Positions 9,082 to 16,988 of a stretch of DNA of 64,000 bases are shown in pieces. The translations under genes were made by a program, and so were the position numbers. Under the pieces are notes generated by a model. That model saw only the letters and a program-made list of their open reading frames with translations. It searched no databases and was not told where the DNA came from. Source of the DNA: Mogibacterium sp. (GTDB lineage: Bacteria > Bacillota > Clostridia > Peptostreptococcales > Anaerovoracaceae). The stretch lies in contig JAFRGD010000031.1 in assembly GCA_017433975.1 (NCBI GenBank), positions 1 to 64,000 of the forward strand. Direction: 5' to 3'. Each line of letters starts with the position of its first letter. Position 1 is the stretch's first letter.

Positions 9082-9320
9082 GTAAAGCGTTGACGGGGAC
9101 AGTAAGCCCGCCGCAAGGACTTCCAGAGAGAGATGGGTGCTGGAATCATCTCAGTCCGGGCGCGCCGAACACCACCCCCGAGCGGCACCAATCCTGCCCG
9201 CGTAGGCTGCGTTACAAGCCTGAATGAGTGCCGGACGAGAGGACTCGCCGGAAGATGGGTGGAACCACGGATACTTTGTATGTATGCGTCCCTTCTGACA
9301 AATTGTCGGAGGGGACTTTG
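9082..9320 (+). promoter_or_regulatory. T-box leader (threonine) with terminator
   Basis: The leader carries the AGTA motif of the specifier loop (9101-9104), a likely Thr specifier ACC after GAAC (9171-9173) and the T-box core TGGGTGGAACCACGG (9256-9270). A terminator hairpin pairs 9288-9300 with 9304-9316. The GTCCC at 9288-9292 could instead pair with the GGG of the T-box to form the antiterminator. The UGGA in the T-box would pair with an uncharged tRNA ending UCCA. This leader senses uncharged tRNA-Thr and permits thrS read-through. Confidence 0.9.
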
Positions 9321-9359
9321 ATTTCTCTCCGGAACACAGGAGAAAAGGAGGATGGAACA

Positions 9360-11387
9360 TTGATTATCACACTGAAAGACGGCAGCACAAAGGAATATCA
9401 GAGCCCGATGTCCGCGTATGAGATCGCGAAGGACCTGAGCGAGGGGCTCGCGAGGGTCGCCTGCATGGCCGAAATCGACGGCAAGGCGTGCGATCTGCGG
9501 ACGGTCATCGACAAGGACTGCAGTCTCAACATTCTGACGTTTGACTCGGACGAGGGCAAACACGCATACCGCCATACCTGCTCGCACGTGCTGGCGGAGG
9601 CGGTCAAGCACCTCTATCCGGAGGCCAAACTCGCGATCGGTCCGTCGATCGACAGCGGCTTCTACTATGACTTCGACATTCCGCCGCTCTCGAGAGAAGA
9701 CCTCGACGCGCTCGAAGCCGAGATGAAGAAGATCATCAAGAAGGGCGAAGAGCTGCACTACTACACGCTGCCGCGCGACGAGGCGATTCAGCTGATGGAG
9801 TCCCGCGACGAGCCGTATAAGGTCGAAATGATCAAGGACCTGCCGGAGGGCGAAGTCATTTCGTTCTACCAGCAAGGCGACTTCATCGAGCTCTGCGCCG
9901 GCCCGCACCTCATGAGCACCAAGCCGATCAAGGCCTTCGCACTGACGTCGAGCTCCGGCGCTTATTGGAGGGGCGACGAGCACAACAAGATGCTCACCCG
10001 TATTTACGGTACGGCTTATACCAAGAAAGAAGACCTCGAGGAGTACCTTGCGTACCTCGCGGACATCAAGAACCGCGATCACAACAAGCTCGGCCGCGAG
10101 ATGGACATCTTCACGACGGTCGACGTCATCGGCCAGGGGTTGCCGCTCTTCATGCCGAAGGGCACCAAGATCATTCAAAAGATGCAGCGCTGGATCGAGG
10201 ACCTCGAGGAGTACGACTGGGGCTACGTCCGCACGCGGACGCCGCTGATGGCAAAGTCCACGCTGTACAAGATCTCCGACCACTGGTATCACTACCGGGA
10301 CGGCATGTTCCTGCTGGGATATGACAGCATGGACGAGATCATGGCCGCGGAGGACCGCTCGCACGAGATTCACGGCGTCGAGGACGTCAACCTCATTGAG
10401 AACGACGCGGACGCCAACGTCATGGCGCTCCGCCCGATGACCTGTCCGTTCCAGTATTATGTATACAAGGCGCGCCAGAAGAGCTACCGCGACCTCCCGT
10501 ACCGCATGGGCGAGACGTCGACGCTCTTCCGCAACGAGCAGGCCGGCGAGATGCACGGACTGACCCGCGTCCGCCAGTTCACGATTTCGGAGGGCCACCT
10601 CGTCTGCACACCGGAGCAGATCAAAGACGAGTTCAAGGGCTGCGTGGACCTCGCGAGATACTGCCTGACAACCCTCGGCCTCGAGGAGGACGTGACGTAC
10701 CGCTTCTCCAAGTGGGACCCGGACAACGCGGACCACTACCTCGGCGACGCGGAGTCCTGGGAGCGCGTTCAGGGTCTCATGAAGGAGATCCTCGACGAGA
10801 TCGGTCTCGATTATAAAGAAGAAGCCGGCGAAGCCGCGTTCTACGGGCCAAAGCTCGACATTCAGGCCAAAAATGTCTACGGCAAAGAAGACACGATGAT
10901 TACAATTCAGCTCGACATGTTCCTGTCCGAGCGGTACGACATGTACTACATCGACAAGGACGGCCAGAAGAAACGCCCGTACATCATCCACCGCACGTCG
11001 ATCGGATGCTACGAGCGCACACTGGCCTGGATGATTGAAAAATACGCGGGCAACCTGCCGACCTGGCTCTGCCCGGAGCAGGTCCGTATTCTGCCGATCA
11101 CCGACAAGGTCGCGGATTACGCTGAGGAGGTCCGCAAGGAACTGCGCAAGAACGGCGTCGATGTGACGATCGATGGTTCCGGCGAGCGCATCGGATACAA
11201 AGTCCGCCGCGCCCAGATGGAAAAGGTCCCTTACATGCTTGTCATCGGCGGCAAAGAGGCCGAGGACGGCAACGTCTCCGTCCGGTCGAGATATGCCGGC
11301 GACGAGGGCGTCAAGCCTCTGCAGGAGTTCATCAGCGCAATCTGCGAGGAAATTCGGACCAAAGAGATCCGCAAGATCGAAAAGTAA
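9360..11387 (+). CDS. thrS: Threonyl-tRNA synthetase
   Basis: The 675-residue class II synthetase has the TGS and editing domains (HTCSHVLAEA; later a C-A-G-P-H metal motif), a catalytic core, and an anticodon domain ending near TIDGSGERIGYK. Zinc ligands appear conserved: Cys in MTCPF, His in SEGH and His in YIIHRT. The start is a TTG at 9360 placed 8 nt after AAGGAGG, giving MIITLKDGS; the in-frame codons further upstream lie in the leader RNA. The motif-2 region reads MTCPFQYYVYKARQKSYRDL rather than the usual MNCPxH, marking a divergent ThrRS subtype. It is controlled by the T-box just upstream. Confidence 0.97.
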   Translation: MIITLKDGSTKEYQSPMSAYEIAKDLSEGLARVACMAEIDGKACDLRTVIDKDCSLNILTFDSDEGKHAYRHTCSHVLAEAVKHLYPEAKLAIGPSIDSGFYYDFDIPPLSREDLDALEAEMKKIIKKGEELHYYTLPRDEAIQLMESRDEPYKVEMIKDLPEGEVISFYQQGDFIELCAGPHLMSTKPIKAFALTSSSGAYWRGDEHNKMLTRIYGTAYTKKEDLEEYLAYLADIKNRDHNKLGREMDIFTTVDVIGQGLPLFMPKGTKIIQKMQRWIEDLEEYDWGYVRTRTPLMAKSTLYKISDHWYHYRDGMFLLGYDSMDEIMAAEDRSHEIHGVEDVNLIENDADANVMALRPMTCPFQYYVYKARQKSYRDLPYRMGETSTLFRNEQAGEMHGLTRVRQFTISEGHLVCTPEQIKDEFKGCVDLARYCLTTLGLEEDVTYRFSKWDPDNADHYLGDAESWERVQGLMKEILDEIGLDYKEEAGEAAFYGPKLDIQAKNVYGKEDTMITIQLDMFLSERYDMYYIDKDGQKKRPYIIHRTSIGCYERTLAWMIEKYAGNLPTWLCPEQVRILPITDKVADYAEEVRKELRKNGVDVTIDGSGERIGYKVRRAQMEKVPYMLVIGGKEAEDGNVSVRSRYAGDEGVKPLQEFISAICEEIRTKEIRKIEK

Positions 11388-11402
11388 AGAAGGGAGCTGG
11401 AT

Positions 11403-13151
11403 GTGTCAATCGTAAGAAATTTGACAAAGAGCATCCGAGAATATAAGCGACCGAGTGTAATGACCTTCCTGTTCATCGTCGGGGAGGTCATTATAGAATG
11501 CCTCATCCCGTTCATCACGGCGCGCCTGGTGAACAACATCCAGGCGGGCATCGAGATGGACGCGCTGGTCCGGACGGGCCTGCTGCTGGTGCTGATGGCG
11601 GTGGTGTCGCTTTGCTGCGGCGCCGCGGCGGGGTATACCAGCGCAAGGGCGTCGGCCGGCTTCGCGAAGAACCTCCGGCACGACCTGTTCGACCGGGTCC
11701 AGGACTTCTCGTTTGAGAACATCGACCGCTTTTCGACCGCGTCGCTCGTTACCCGTCTGACGACGGACGTCACCAACGTGCAGTTCTCGTTCATGATGAT
11801 CATCCGGACGGCGGTACGGTCGCCGCTGATGTTCATCTTTGCCGTGACCATGGCGTACATCATGGGCGGCTCGCTTGCCATGACCTTTGTCGTCGTCATT
11901 CCTGTCCTGTTCATCGGTTTGTTCGCAATCGCAAAGGCCGCGATGCCGGCGTTTCGCCGCGTGTTCAAGAAATACGACAAACTGAACGAATCGGTCGAGG
12001 AGAACGTCCGGGCGATGCGGATCGTCAAGGGCTTCTCGCGGGAGGAGTACGAAAAGGTCAAATTCGGACAGGCCGCGGAGGACATCCGCAGGGACTTCAC
12101 CAAGGCGGAGCGGATCGTGGCGCTCAACACGCCGCTCATGCGGTTCTGCATGTATTTCAACTCGGTCTTCGTCCTGACGGTCGGGTCCCGGCTGGTCATC
12201 ACCAGCCGCGGCAAGGTCCTGGACGTCGGGCAGATGTCGGCCATGCTGACCTACGGGATGCAGATTCTGATGTCGCTCATGATGATTTCGATCATCTACG
12301 TCATCATTACAATTTCGCTCGAATCCATGCGGCGTATCAGCGAAGTGCTGGACGAGCGTCCGTCGATGAACGACCCGGAGAACCCGGTCATGGAGGTTCC
12401 GGACGGGTCCATCGACTTCGAACAGGTGAGCTTCAAATACTCCGCGGCGGCAAAGCGGTACGCGCTCGAGAACGTCGACCTGCACATCCGCTCGGGGATG
12501 ACCGTCGGCGTGATCGGCGGCACCGGCTCGAGCAAATCGACACTGGTCCAGCTGATTCCGCGGCTTTACGACGTGACGGACGGCTGCGTCCGCGTCGGCG
12601 GGGTGGATGTCCGTGACTATTCGGTCAAAGTGCTCCGCGACAACGTCGCGATGGTGCTGCAGAAGAACCAACTCTTCTCCGGAACCATCAAGGAAAACCT
12701 CCGCTGGGGCAACGAGACTGCGACCGACGAGGAACTCGTCGAAGCCTGCCGGCTCGCGCAGGCGGACGGGTTCGTCTCCTCGTTCCCGGACGGCTACGAT
12801 ACGTATATTGAACAAGGCGGCACCAACGTCTCTGGTGGCCAAAAGCAACGGCTCTGCATCGCGCGCGCTTTGCTGAAACGCCCGAAGGTCCTGATCCTGG
12901 ACGACTCGACGAGCGCTGTCGATACCCGGACGGACGCGCTGATCCGCGCCGGCCTCCGCGACTACATCCCGGAGACGACCAAGATCATCATCGCACAGCG
13001 GATCGCTTCCGTGCAGGAGGCGGACATGATCGTGATTCTCGACAACGGCCGCATCGACGCGGTCGGCACGCACGACGAACTCCTTCGGTCGAGCGAGATT
13101 TATCGCGAGATCTTCGAAGAGCAGACACACAAGGAGGACGGCGATGAATAA
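11403..13151 (+). CDS. ABC exporter half-transporter with degenerate ATP site
   Basis: The 582-residue protein has an N-terminal six-helix membrane domain and a C-terminal ATPase: Walker A GGTGSSKST (near residue 370), signature VSGGQKQR and Walker B VLILDDSTSAVD. The catalytic glutamate after Walker B is Asp, as in one half of many heterodimeric type IV (MdlAB/LmrCD/TM287-288-like) exporters. A GTG start at 11403 is used. It follows thrS by only 15 nt and overlaps the partner gene by 8 nt. The pair probably exports a drug, lipid or peptide; the substrate is not predictable. Confidence 0.9.
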   Translation: MSIVRNLTKSIREYKRPSVMTFLFIVGEVIIECLIPFITARLVNNIQAGIEMDALVRTGLLLVLMAVVSLCCGAAAGYTSARASAGFAKNLRHDLFDRVQDFSFENIDRFSTASLVTRLTTDVTNVQFSFMMIIRTAVRSPLMFIFAVTMAYIMGGSLAMTFVVVIPVLFIGLFAIAKAAMPAFRRVFKKYDKLNESVEENVRAMRIVKGFSREEYEKVKFGQAAEDIRRDFTKAERIVALNTPLMRFCMYFNSVFVLTVGSRLVITSRGKVLDVGQMSAMLTYGMQILMSLMMISIIYVIITISLESMRRISEVLDERPSMNDPENPVMEVPDGSIDFEQVSFKYSAAAKRYALENVDLHIRSGMTVGVIGGTGSSKSTLVQLIPRLYDVTDGCVRVGGVDVRDYSVKVLRDNVAMVLQKNQLFSGTIKENLRWGNETATDEELVEACRLAQADGFVSSFPDGYDTYIEQGGTNVSGGQKQRLCIARALLKRPKVLILDDSTSAVDTRTDALIRAGLRDYIPETTKIIIAQRIASVQEADMIVILDNGRIDAVGTHDELLRSSEIYREIFEEQTHKEDGDE

Positions 13152-15105
13152 GGGAAAGAGAAGAATCAATTTCGGCAGCCTTTCCCGCGTGGTCAAGCTG
13201 CTCCTCAAATCCTATCCGGTCCTCGTCCCGCTGACGGTCGTGTGCATCATCATCGCCTCGATCATGGCGTCCATCCCGGCGATCTTCCAGCAGAAGATCT
13301 TCGCGGATATCGGCGACTGGTACCAGACCGGCGACTGGCAGGGCGCTGCCAAGGTGATTCTGCCGAAGATCATGCTTCTGGCGACGTTCTACGTGCTCGC
13401 GATGATCGCGGTCACTGTGTACACGCAGCTCATGGCTTACATCACGCAGGGCTTCCTCAACAAGATGCGCAAGGAGCTCTTCAGCCGGATGCAGAACCTG
13501 CCGATCAAATACTTTGATACCAACAAGCACGGCGACATCATGAGCCGGTACACCAACGACATCGACTCGCTGCGGCAGCTGGTATCGCAGGCGCTGCCGA
13601 CGTTCCTCCTGGCGGGGGTCGTCGTCATCGCAGTGCTTTTCATCATGTTGTATTACAGCTTGTGGATGACGCTGGTCGTCATGGTCGGGGTCTTCCTGAT
13701 CATCCTCGTCAGCGGCAGGCTCGGCGGCGGTTCGGCGCGGTACTTCATGCGCCAGCAGAAGTCCGTCGGCCGTGTGGAGGGCTTCATTCAGGAGATGATG
13801 AGCGGCCAGAAGGTCGTCAAGGTGTTCAATCACGAGAATCACTGCCGTGAGGACTTCGACGAACTGAACGGAGAGCTGTTCGACAACAGCTATCGGGCGA
13901 ACGCGTACGCCAACGTACTCGGTCCGGTCATCATGAACATCGGCAACCTGATTTACGTCAGCATCGCCGTCATCGGCGGAGCGCTCGTACTGCTCCGCGT
14001 CCCGAACCCTGGCCTCTCCAGCCTGTTTGCGGGATCGATCGGCGTGCTCACGATCGACGTCATGATCCCATTCCTCGGCATGGCAAAACAGTTCACCGGC
14101 AACGTCAACCAGCTCGCACAGCAGGTCAACTCGATCGCGATGGCGACGGCCGGCGCGGAGCGGATCTTCCAGCTGCTCGACGAGAAGCCGGAGTCGGACG
14201 AGGGGCGCGTCACGCTGGTGAACGCGGTCATCGACGAAGACGGGATGGTCACCGAGGTTCCGGAGCACACCGGAAAGTGGGCCTGGAAGGTCCCGGCGGA
14301 CGTCACAATCCACGAAGCGGGTCACATCCTGCACGAGCGGGTCGAGAACCCGGATTACAACTACGTCGAACTCCGCGGCGACATCCGCCTCAAGGATGTG
14401 GACTTCGCATACAACAAGGACAAGCCGGTTCTGCACGACATCAGTCTGTACGCGAAACCGGGACAAAAGGTCGCGTTTGTCGGGGCGACGGGCGCCGGCA
14501 AGACGACGATCACCAACCTCCTGAACCGCTTCTACGACATCGAGGACGGCAAGATCCGTTACGACGGCATCAACATCAACAAGATCCGCAAATCGGACCT
14601 CAGGCGGTCGCTCGGTCTGGTTCTGCAGGACACCAACCTGTTCACCGGAACGGTCATGGACAACATCCGCTACGGCAAACTGGACGCGACGGACGAGGAG
14701 TGCCGCGAGGCCGCAAGGCTCGCCGGCGCGGACGACTTCATCACGAGGCTGCCGGAGGGATACGATACCATTCTGTCGAACAACGGTGACAACCTGTCGC
14801 AGGGACAGCGGCAGCTGATCGCGATCGCGCGCGCGGCTGTTGCGGACCCGCCGGTCATGATTCTCGACGAGGCGACGTCGTCCATCGACACCCACACCGA
14901 GCAGATCGTACAGCGCGGCATGGACATGCTGATGCACGGTCGGACGGTCTTCGTCATCGCGCACCGCCTGTCCACGGTCAAGAACTCGAACGTGATCATC
15001 GTGCTCGAGCACGGCCGCATCATCGAACGCGGCACGCACGAGGAGCTCCTCGAGCAGCGCGGACAATACTACCAGCTTTACACCGGCGCGTTCGAACTGG
15101 AGTAA
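13144..15105 (+). CDS. ABC exporter half-transporter with canonical ATP site
   Basis: The 653-residue partner of the preceding gene has six membrane helices, Walker A GATGAGKTT, signature NLSQGQRQ and a canonical Walker B VMILDEATSSID. It supplies the catalytic Glu missing from its partner's site, consistent with an asymmetric heterodimer. A roughly 50-residue insertion separates the membrane and ATPase domains. This contains WAWKVP, as in related clostridial exporters, and an HEAGH sequence (H390-H394) that resembles a zinc-binding HExxH. The ATG lies inside the end of the upstream gene, so translation is coupled. Confidence 0.9.
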   Translation: MNKGKRRINFGSLSRVVKLLLKSYPVLVPLTVVCIIIASIMASIPAIFQQKIFADIGDWYQTGDWQGAAKVILPKIMLLATFYVLAMIAVTVYTQLMAYITQGFLNKMRKELFSRMQNLPIKYFDTNKHGDIMSRYTNDIDSLRQLVSQALPTFLLAGVVVIAVLFIMLYYSLWMTLVVMVGVFLIILVSGRLGGGSARYFMRQQKSVGRVEGFIQEMMSGQKVVKVFNHENHCREDFDELNGELFDNSYRANAYANVLGPVIMNIGNLIYVSIAVIGGALVLLRVPNPGLSSLFAGSIGVLTIDVMIPFLGMAKQFTGNVNQLAQQVNSIAMATAGAERIFQLLDEKPESDEGRVTLVNAVIDEDGMVTEVPEHTGKWAWKVPADVTIHEAGHILHERVENPDYNYVELRGDIRLKDVDFAYNKDKPVLHDISLYAKPGQKVAFVGATGAGKTTITNLLNRFYDIEDGKIRYDGININKIRKSDLRRSLGLVLQDTNLFTGTVMDNIRYGKLDATDEECREAARLAGADDFITRLPEGYDTILSNNGDNLSQGQRQLIAIARAAVADPPVMILDEATSSIDTHTEQIVQRGMDMLMHGRTVFVIAHRLSTVKNSNVIIVLEHGRIIERGTHEELLEQRGQYYQLYTGAFELE

Positions 15106-15174
15106 GTCAAGGCTGTCATCCCGCGAGAGCCATAACGATAAAAGAACAATTGGGGATTGGGAAAGGAGAGAATC

Positions 15175-15753
15175 ATGGAATTATATGTTTTTCTGTTTGA
15201 TGATTACACTGCGCTGGACGCTTTCGGACCGGTCGAGGTCCTGAGCAAGGTTCCGGACATGAAGATCCGCTACATCTCTGTGGGTGGCGGAACCGTCATA
15301 AACAAACAGGAAATGCAGGTGATGACGGACCCGACGTCCGTCCTGATCGGAGCCGAACCTTCCGAAGAGAAACGGCTGCTCCTCGTCCCGGGCGGCCCGG
15401 GAACCCGGACCCTGATCCACATTGAGGCGTTCCTCCAGGCGCTGGGAGAGGCGATGGACGCGGCCAATTACGTGCTGACCGTCTGCACCGGCTCCGCGCT
15501 GGCGGCCGGAACCGGGCGGCTGAACGGGATCCATGCGACGTCCAACAAGAACGCATTCAACTGGGTTGTGAGCTGCGGTCCGGACGTCCTCTGGGAAAAG
15601 GAACCACGCTGGGTCGTCGACGGCAAGTACTATACGTCCGCCGGCATCTCCGCCGGGATCGACATGGCGCTCGGCTTTGTCGCGGACATGTTTGACGAGG
15701 CCCTCGCGGACAAGATCTGCAACATCCTGGAATACAACTGGCAGAAGAACTGA
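15175..15753 (+). CDS. DJ-1/PfpI superfamily protein
   Basis: The 192-residue protein has the nucleophile-elbow cysteine in VLTVCTGSA (C104) and an early acidic residue in DAFGPVEVL, hallmarks of DJ-1/PfpI proteins. LLLVPGGPGTR is also typical, and closest in feel to the isonitrile hydratase/ThiJ-like branch. The ATG at 15175 has AAAGGAGAG upstream; an in-frame TTG at 15157 is less likely. Family roles include glyoxalase, deglycase, amidase and hydratase activities. It stands alone, ending at a terminator shared with trxB. Confidence 0.85.
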   Translation: MELYVFLFDDYTALDAFGPVEVLSKVPDMKIRYISVGGGTVINKQEMQVMTDPTSVLIGAEPSEEKRLLLVPGGPGTRTLIHIEAFLQALGEAMDAANYVLTVCTGSALAAGTGRLNGIHATSNKNAFNWVVSCGPDVLWEKEPRWVVDGKYYTSAGISAGIDMALGFVADMFDEALADKICNILEYNWQKN

Positions 15754-15786
15754 AGACCGTTCGAACATTTACTCATGCAACAAAAG

Positions 15787-15815
15787 AGCCCGCCTTCCTG
15801 CGAAGGCGGGCTTTT
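15787..15815 (+). terminator. Bidirectional terminator (PfpI gene / trxB)
   Basis: An 11-bp perfect stem (AGCCCGCCTTC, 15787-15797, with 15802-15812) and a CTGC loop are flanked by AAAA on the left and TTTT on the right. It can terminate both convergent transcripts. Confidence 0.9.
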
Positions 15816-15829
15816 GATATGTCGGAAAT

Positions 15830-16774
15830 CTATACGTATTCGTTCCCGTTCATGCGGTCGACGTATTTGCAGGCCTTGGTGGCTGCGACCGCGCCGTCGG
15901 AGACGGCGGTGGTGAGCTGCTGGATCTCCTTGCTCCGGCCATCGCCCGCGACGAAGAGTCCCGGGGTCATGGTCTCGCAGCGCTCGTCCGCGAGGTAGTA
16001 GCCGCGCTCGTCGGTCTCCGCGATCGCGCGGAAGATGCCGCCGTTCGGAATCTGTCCGATCGCGACGAACAGCCCGCTGATCGGTAGGTCGGTCTCCTCG
16101 CCGGTGACGGTATCCTTGATCGTGATGCTCCGGAGAATCTTGTCGCCGTGGACCGCGGAGACGGTCTTTTGCATCGCGAACTCGACGTTCTCCTTGGACT
16201 TCAGCTCGTCGACGAGCTGCTGCTCGCCGCGGAAGCGGTCGCGCCGGTGGATGATGGTGACTTTGTTGCAGAGGCCGGAGAGGAAGATCGCGTCCTCGAG
16301 GGCGGTGTTACCGCCGCCGTAGACCGCGACGTCCGCCTTGCGGAAGAACGCGCCGTCGCAGACTGCGCAGAACGAAATGCCGCGGCTGATCAGGGCGTCT
16401 TCACCCTCGATGCCCATGCGCCGGTGCGAAAGGCCGGTCGCGAGAATGACCGCGGTCGCCTCGTATTCGCCGCGCGCGGTGAGGACCCGGAACGGTGCTC
16501 CGGCTGTCTCCGGCGGAACGATCTCGGTGACATTCCGCATGAGGACTTTTGCTCCAAAGCTCTCCGCCTGCTGCTGCAGCCGCATCGCGTACTCGAAGCC
16601 GCTGATGCCCGGCGCCGCCGGGAAGTTGTCGATTGAATTGGTATATGTGATCTGCCCGCCGATCAGTTCGCGCTCGAGGATTGCGACGCGCTTGCCCGCG
16701 CGGCCGGCGTAGATGCCTGCGGTCAGCCCGGCCGGGCCGCCGCCGACGATGATGATATCATATTGATCTGCCAT
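15830..16774 (-). CDS. trxB: Thioredoxin reductase
   Basis: The 314-residue flavoprotein has the FAD dinucleotide motif IVGGGPAGLTA near the N terminus, the redox pair CAVC (C136, C139), an NADPH site GGGNTALEDA followed by HRRDRFR, and the C-terminal FAD motif GLFVAGD. It passes electrons from NADPH to thioredoxin. The HRRxxFR motif favours NADPH over ferredoxin or NADH as donor. The ATG at 16774 has GGAAAGGAAC upstream; the 14 extra upstream residues are unlikely to be translated. No thioredoxin gene lies nearby. Confidence 0.93.
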   Translation of the reverse strand: MADQYDIIIVGGGPAGLTAGIYAGRAGKRVAILERELIGGQITYTNSIDNFPAAPGISGFEYAMRLQQQAESFGAKVLMRNVTEIVPPETAGAPFRVLTARGEYEATAVILATGLSHRRMGIEGEDALISRGISFCAVCDGAFFRKADVAVYGGGNTALEDAIFLSGLCNKVTIIHRRDRFRGEQQLVDELKSKENVEFAMQKTVSAVHGDKILRSITIKDTVTGEETDLPISGLFVAIGQIPNGGIFRAIAETDERGYYLADERCETMTPGLFVAGDGRSKEIQQLTTAVSDGAVAATKACKYVDRMNGNEYV

Positions 16775-16903
16775 GATGGTGTTCCTTTCCGTTCTCCCGG
16801 GAGGGTGCGTCCGCACCGCCCGAAGTATTCAATTGCGTACAATCATTTTATCAGATGCGCGCGGTTTTGTATATGTTTTTTATGTGATATTTTGCGTTTG
16901 CTG

Positions 16904-16963
16904 TTGCATAAACCGGGAGCGGGGAGTAATATACTTTTAGCACACTAGAGGCGAGAGTGCTAA
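16904..16963 (+). promoter_or_regulatory. htpG promoter with CIRCE operator
   Basis: TTGCAT (16904-16909), a 17-nt spacer and TAATAT (16927-16932) are followed at once by TTAGCACAC-N9-GAGTGCTAA (16937-16963). This is a CIRCE inverted repeat with one mismatch in the left arm. It predicts HrcA repression of htpG. Confidence 0.88.
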
Positions 16964-16988
16964 CGACTGAGAAAGAGGGCATTTTTTT

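Noticed and set aside
9063..10991. Antisense open frame of about 642 codons opposite thrS
   Set aside because: It lies opposite the T-box and catalytic core of thrS and has shadow-type composition; no domain is recognisable.
12988..15066. Antisense open frame of about 692 codons opposite the ABC exporter gene
   Set aside because: Shadow of a clear ABC transporter; repeated Asp/Val/Arg runs and no motif.
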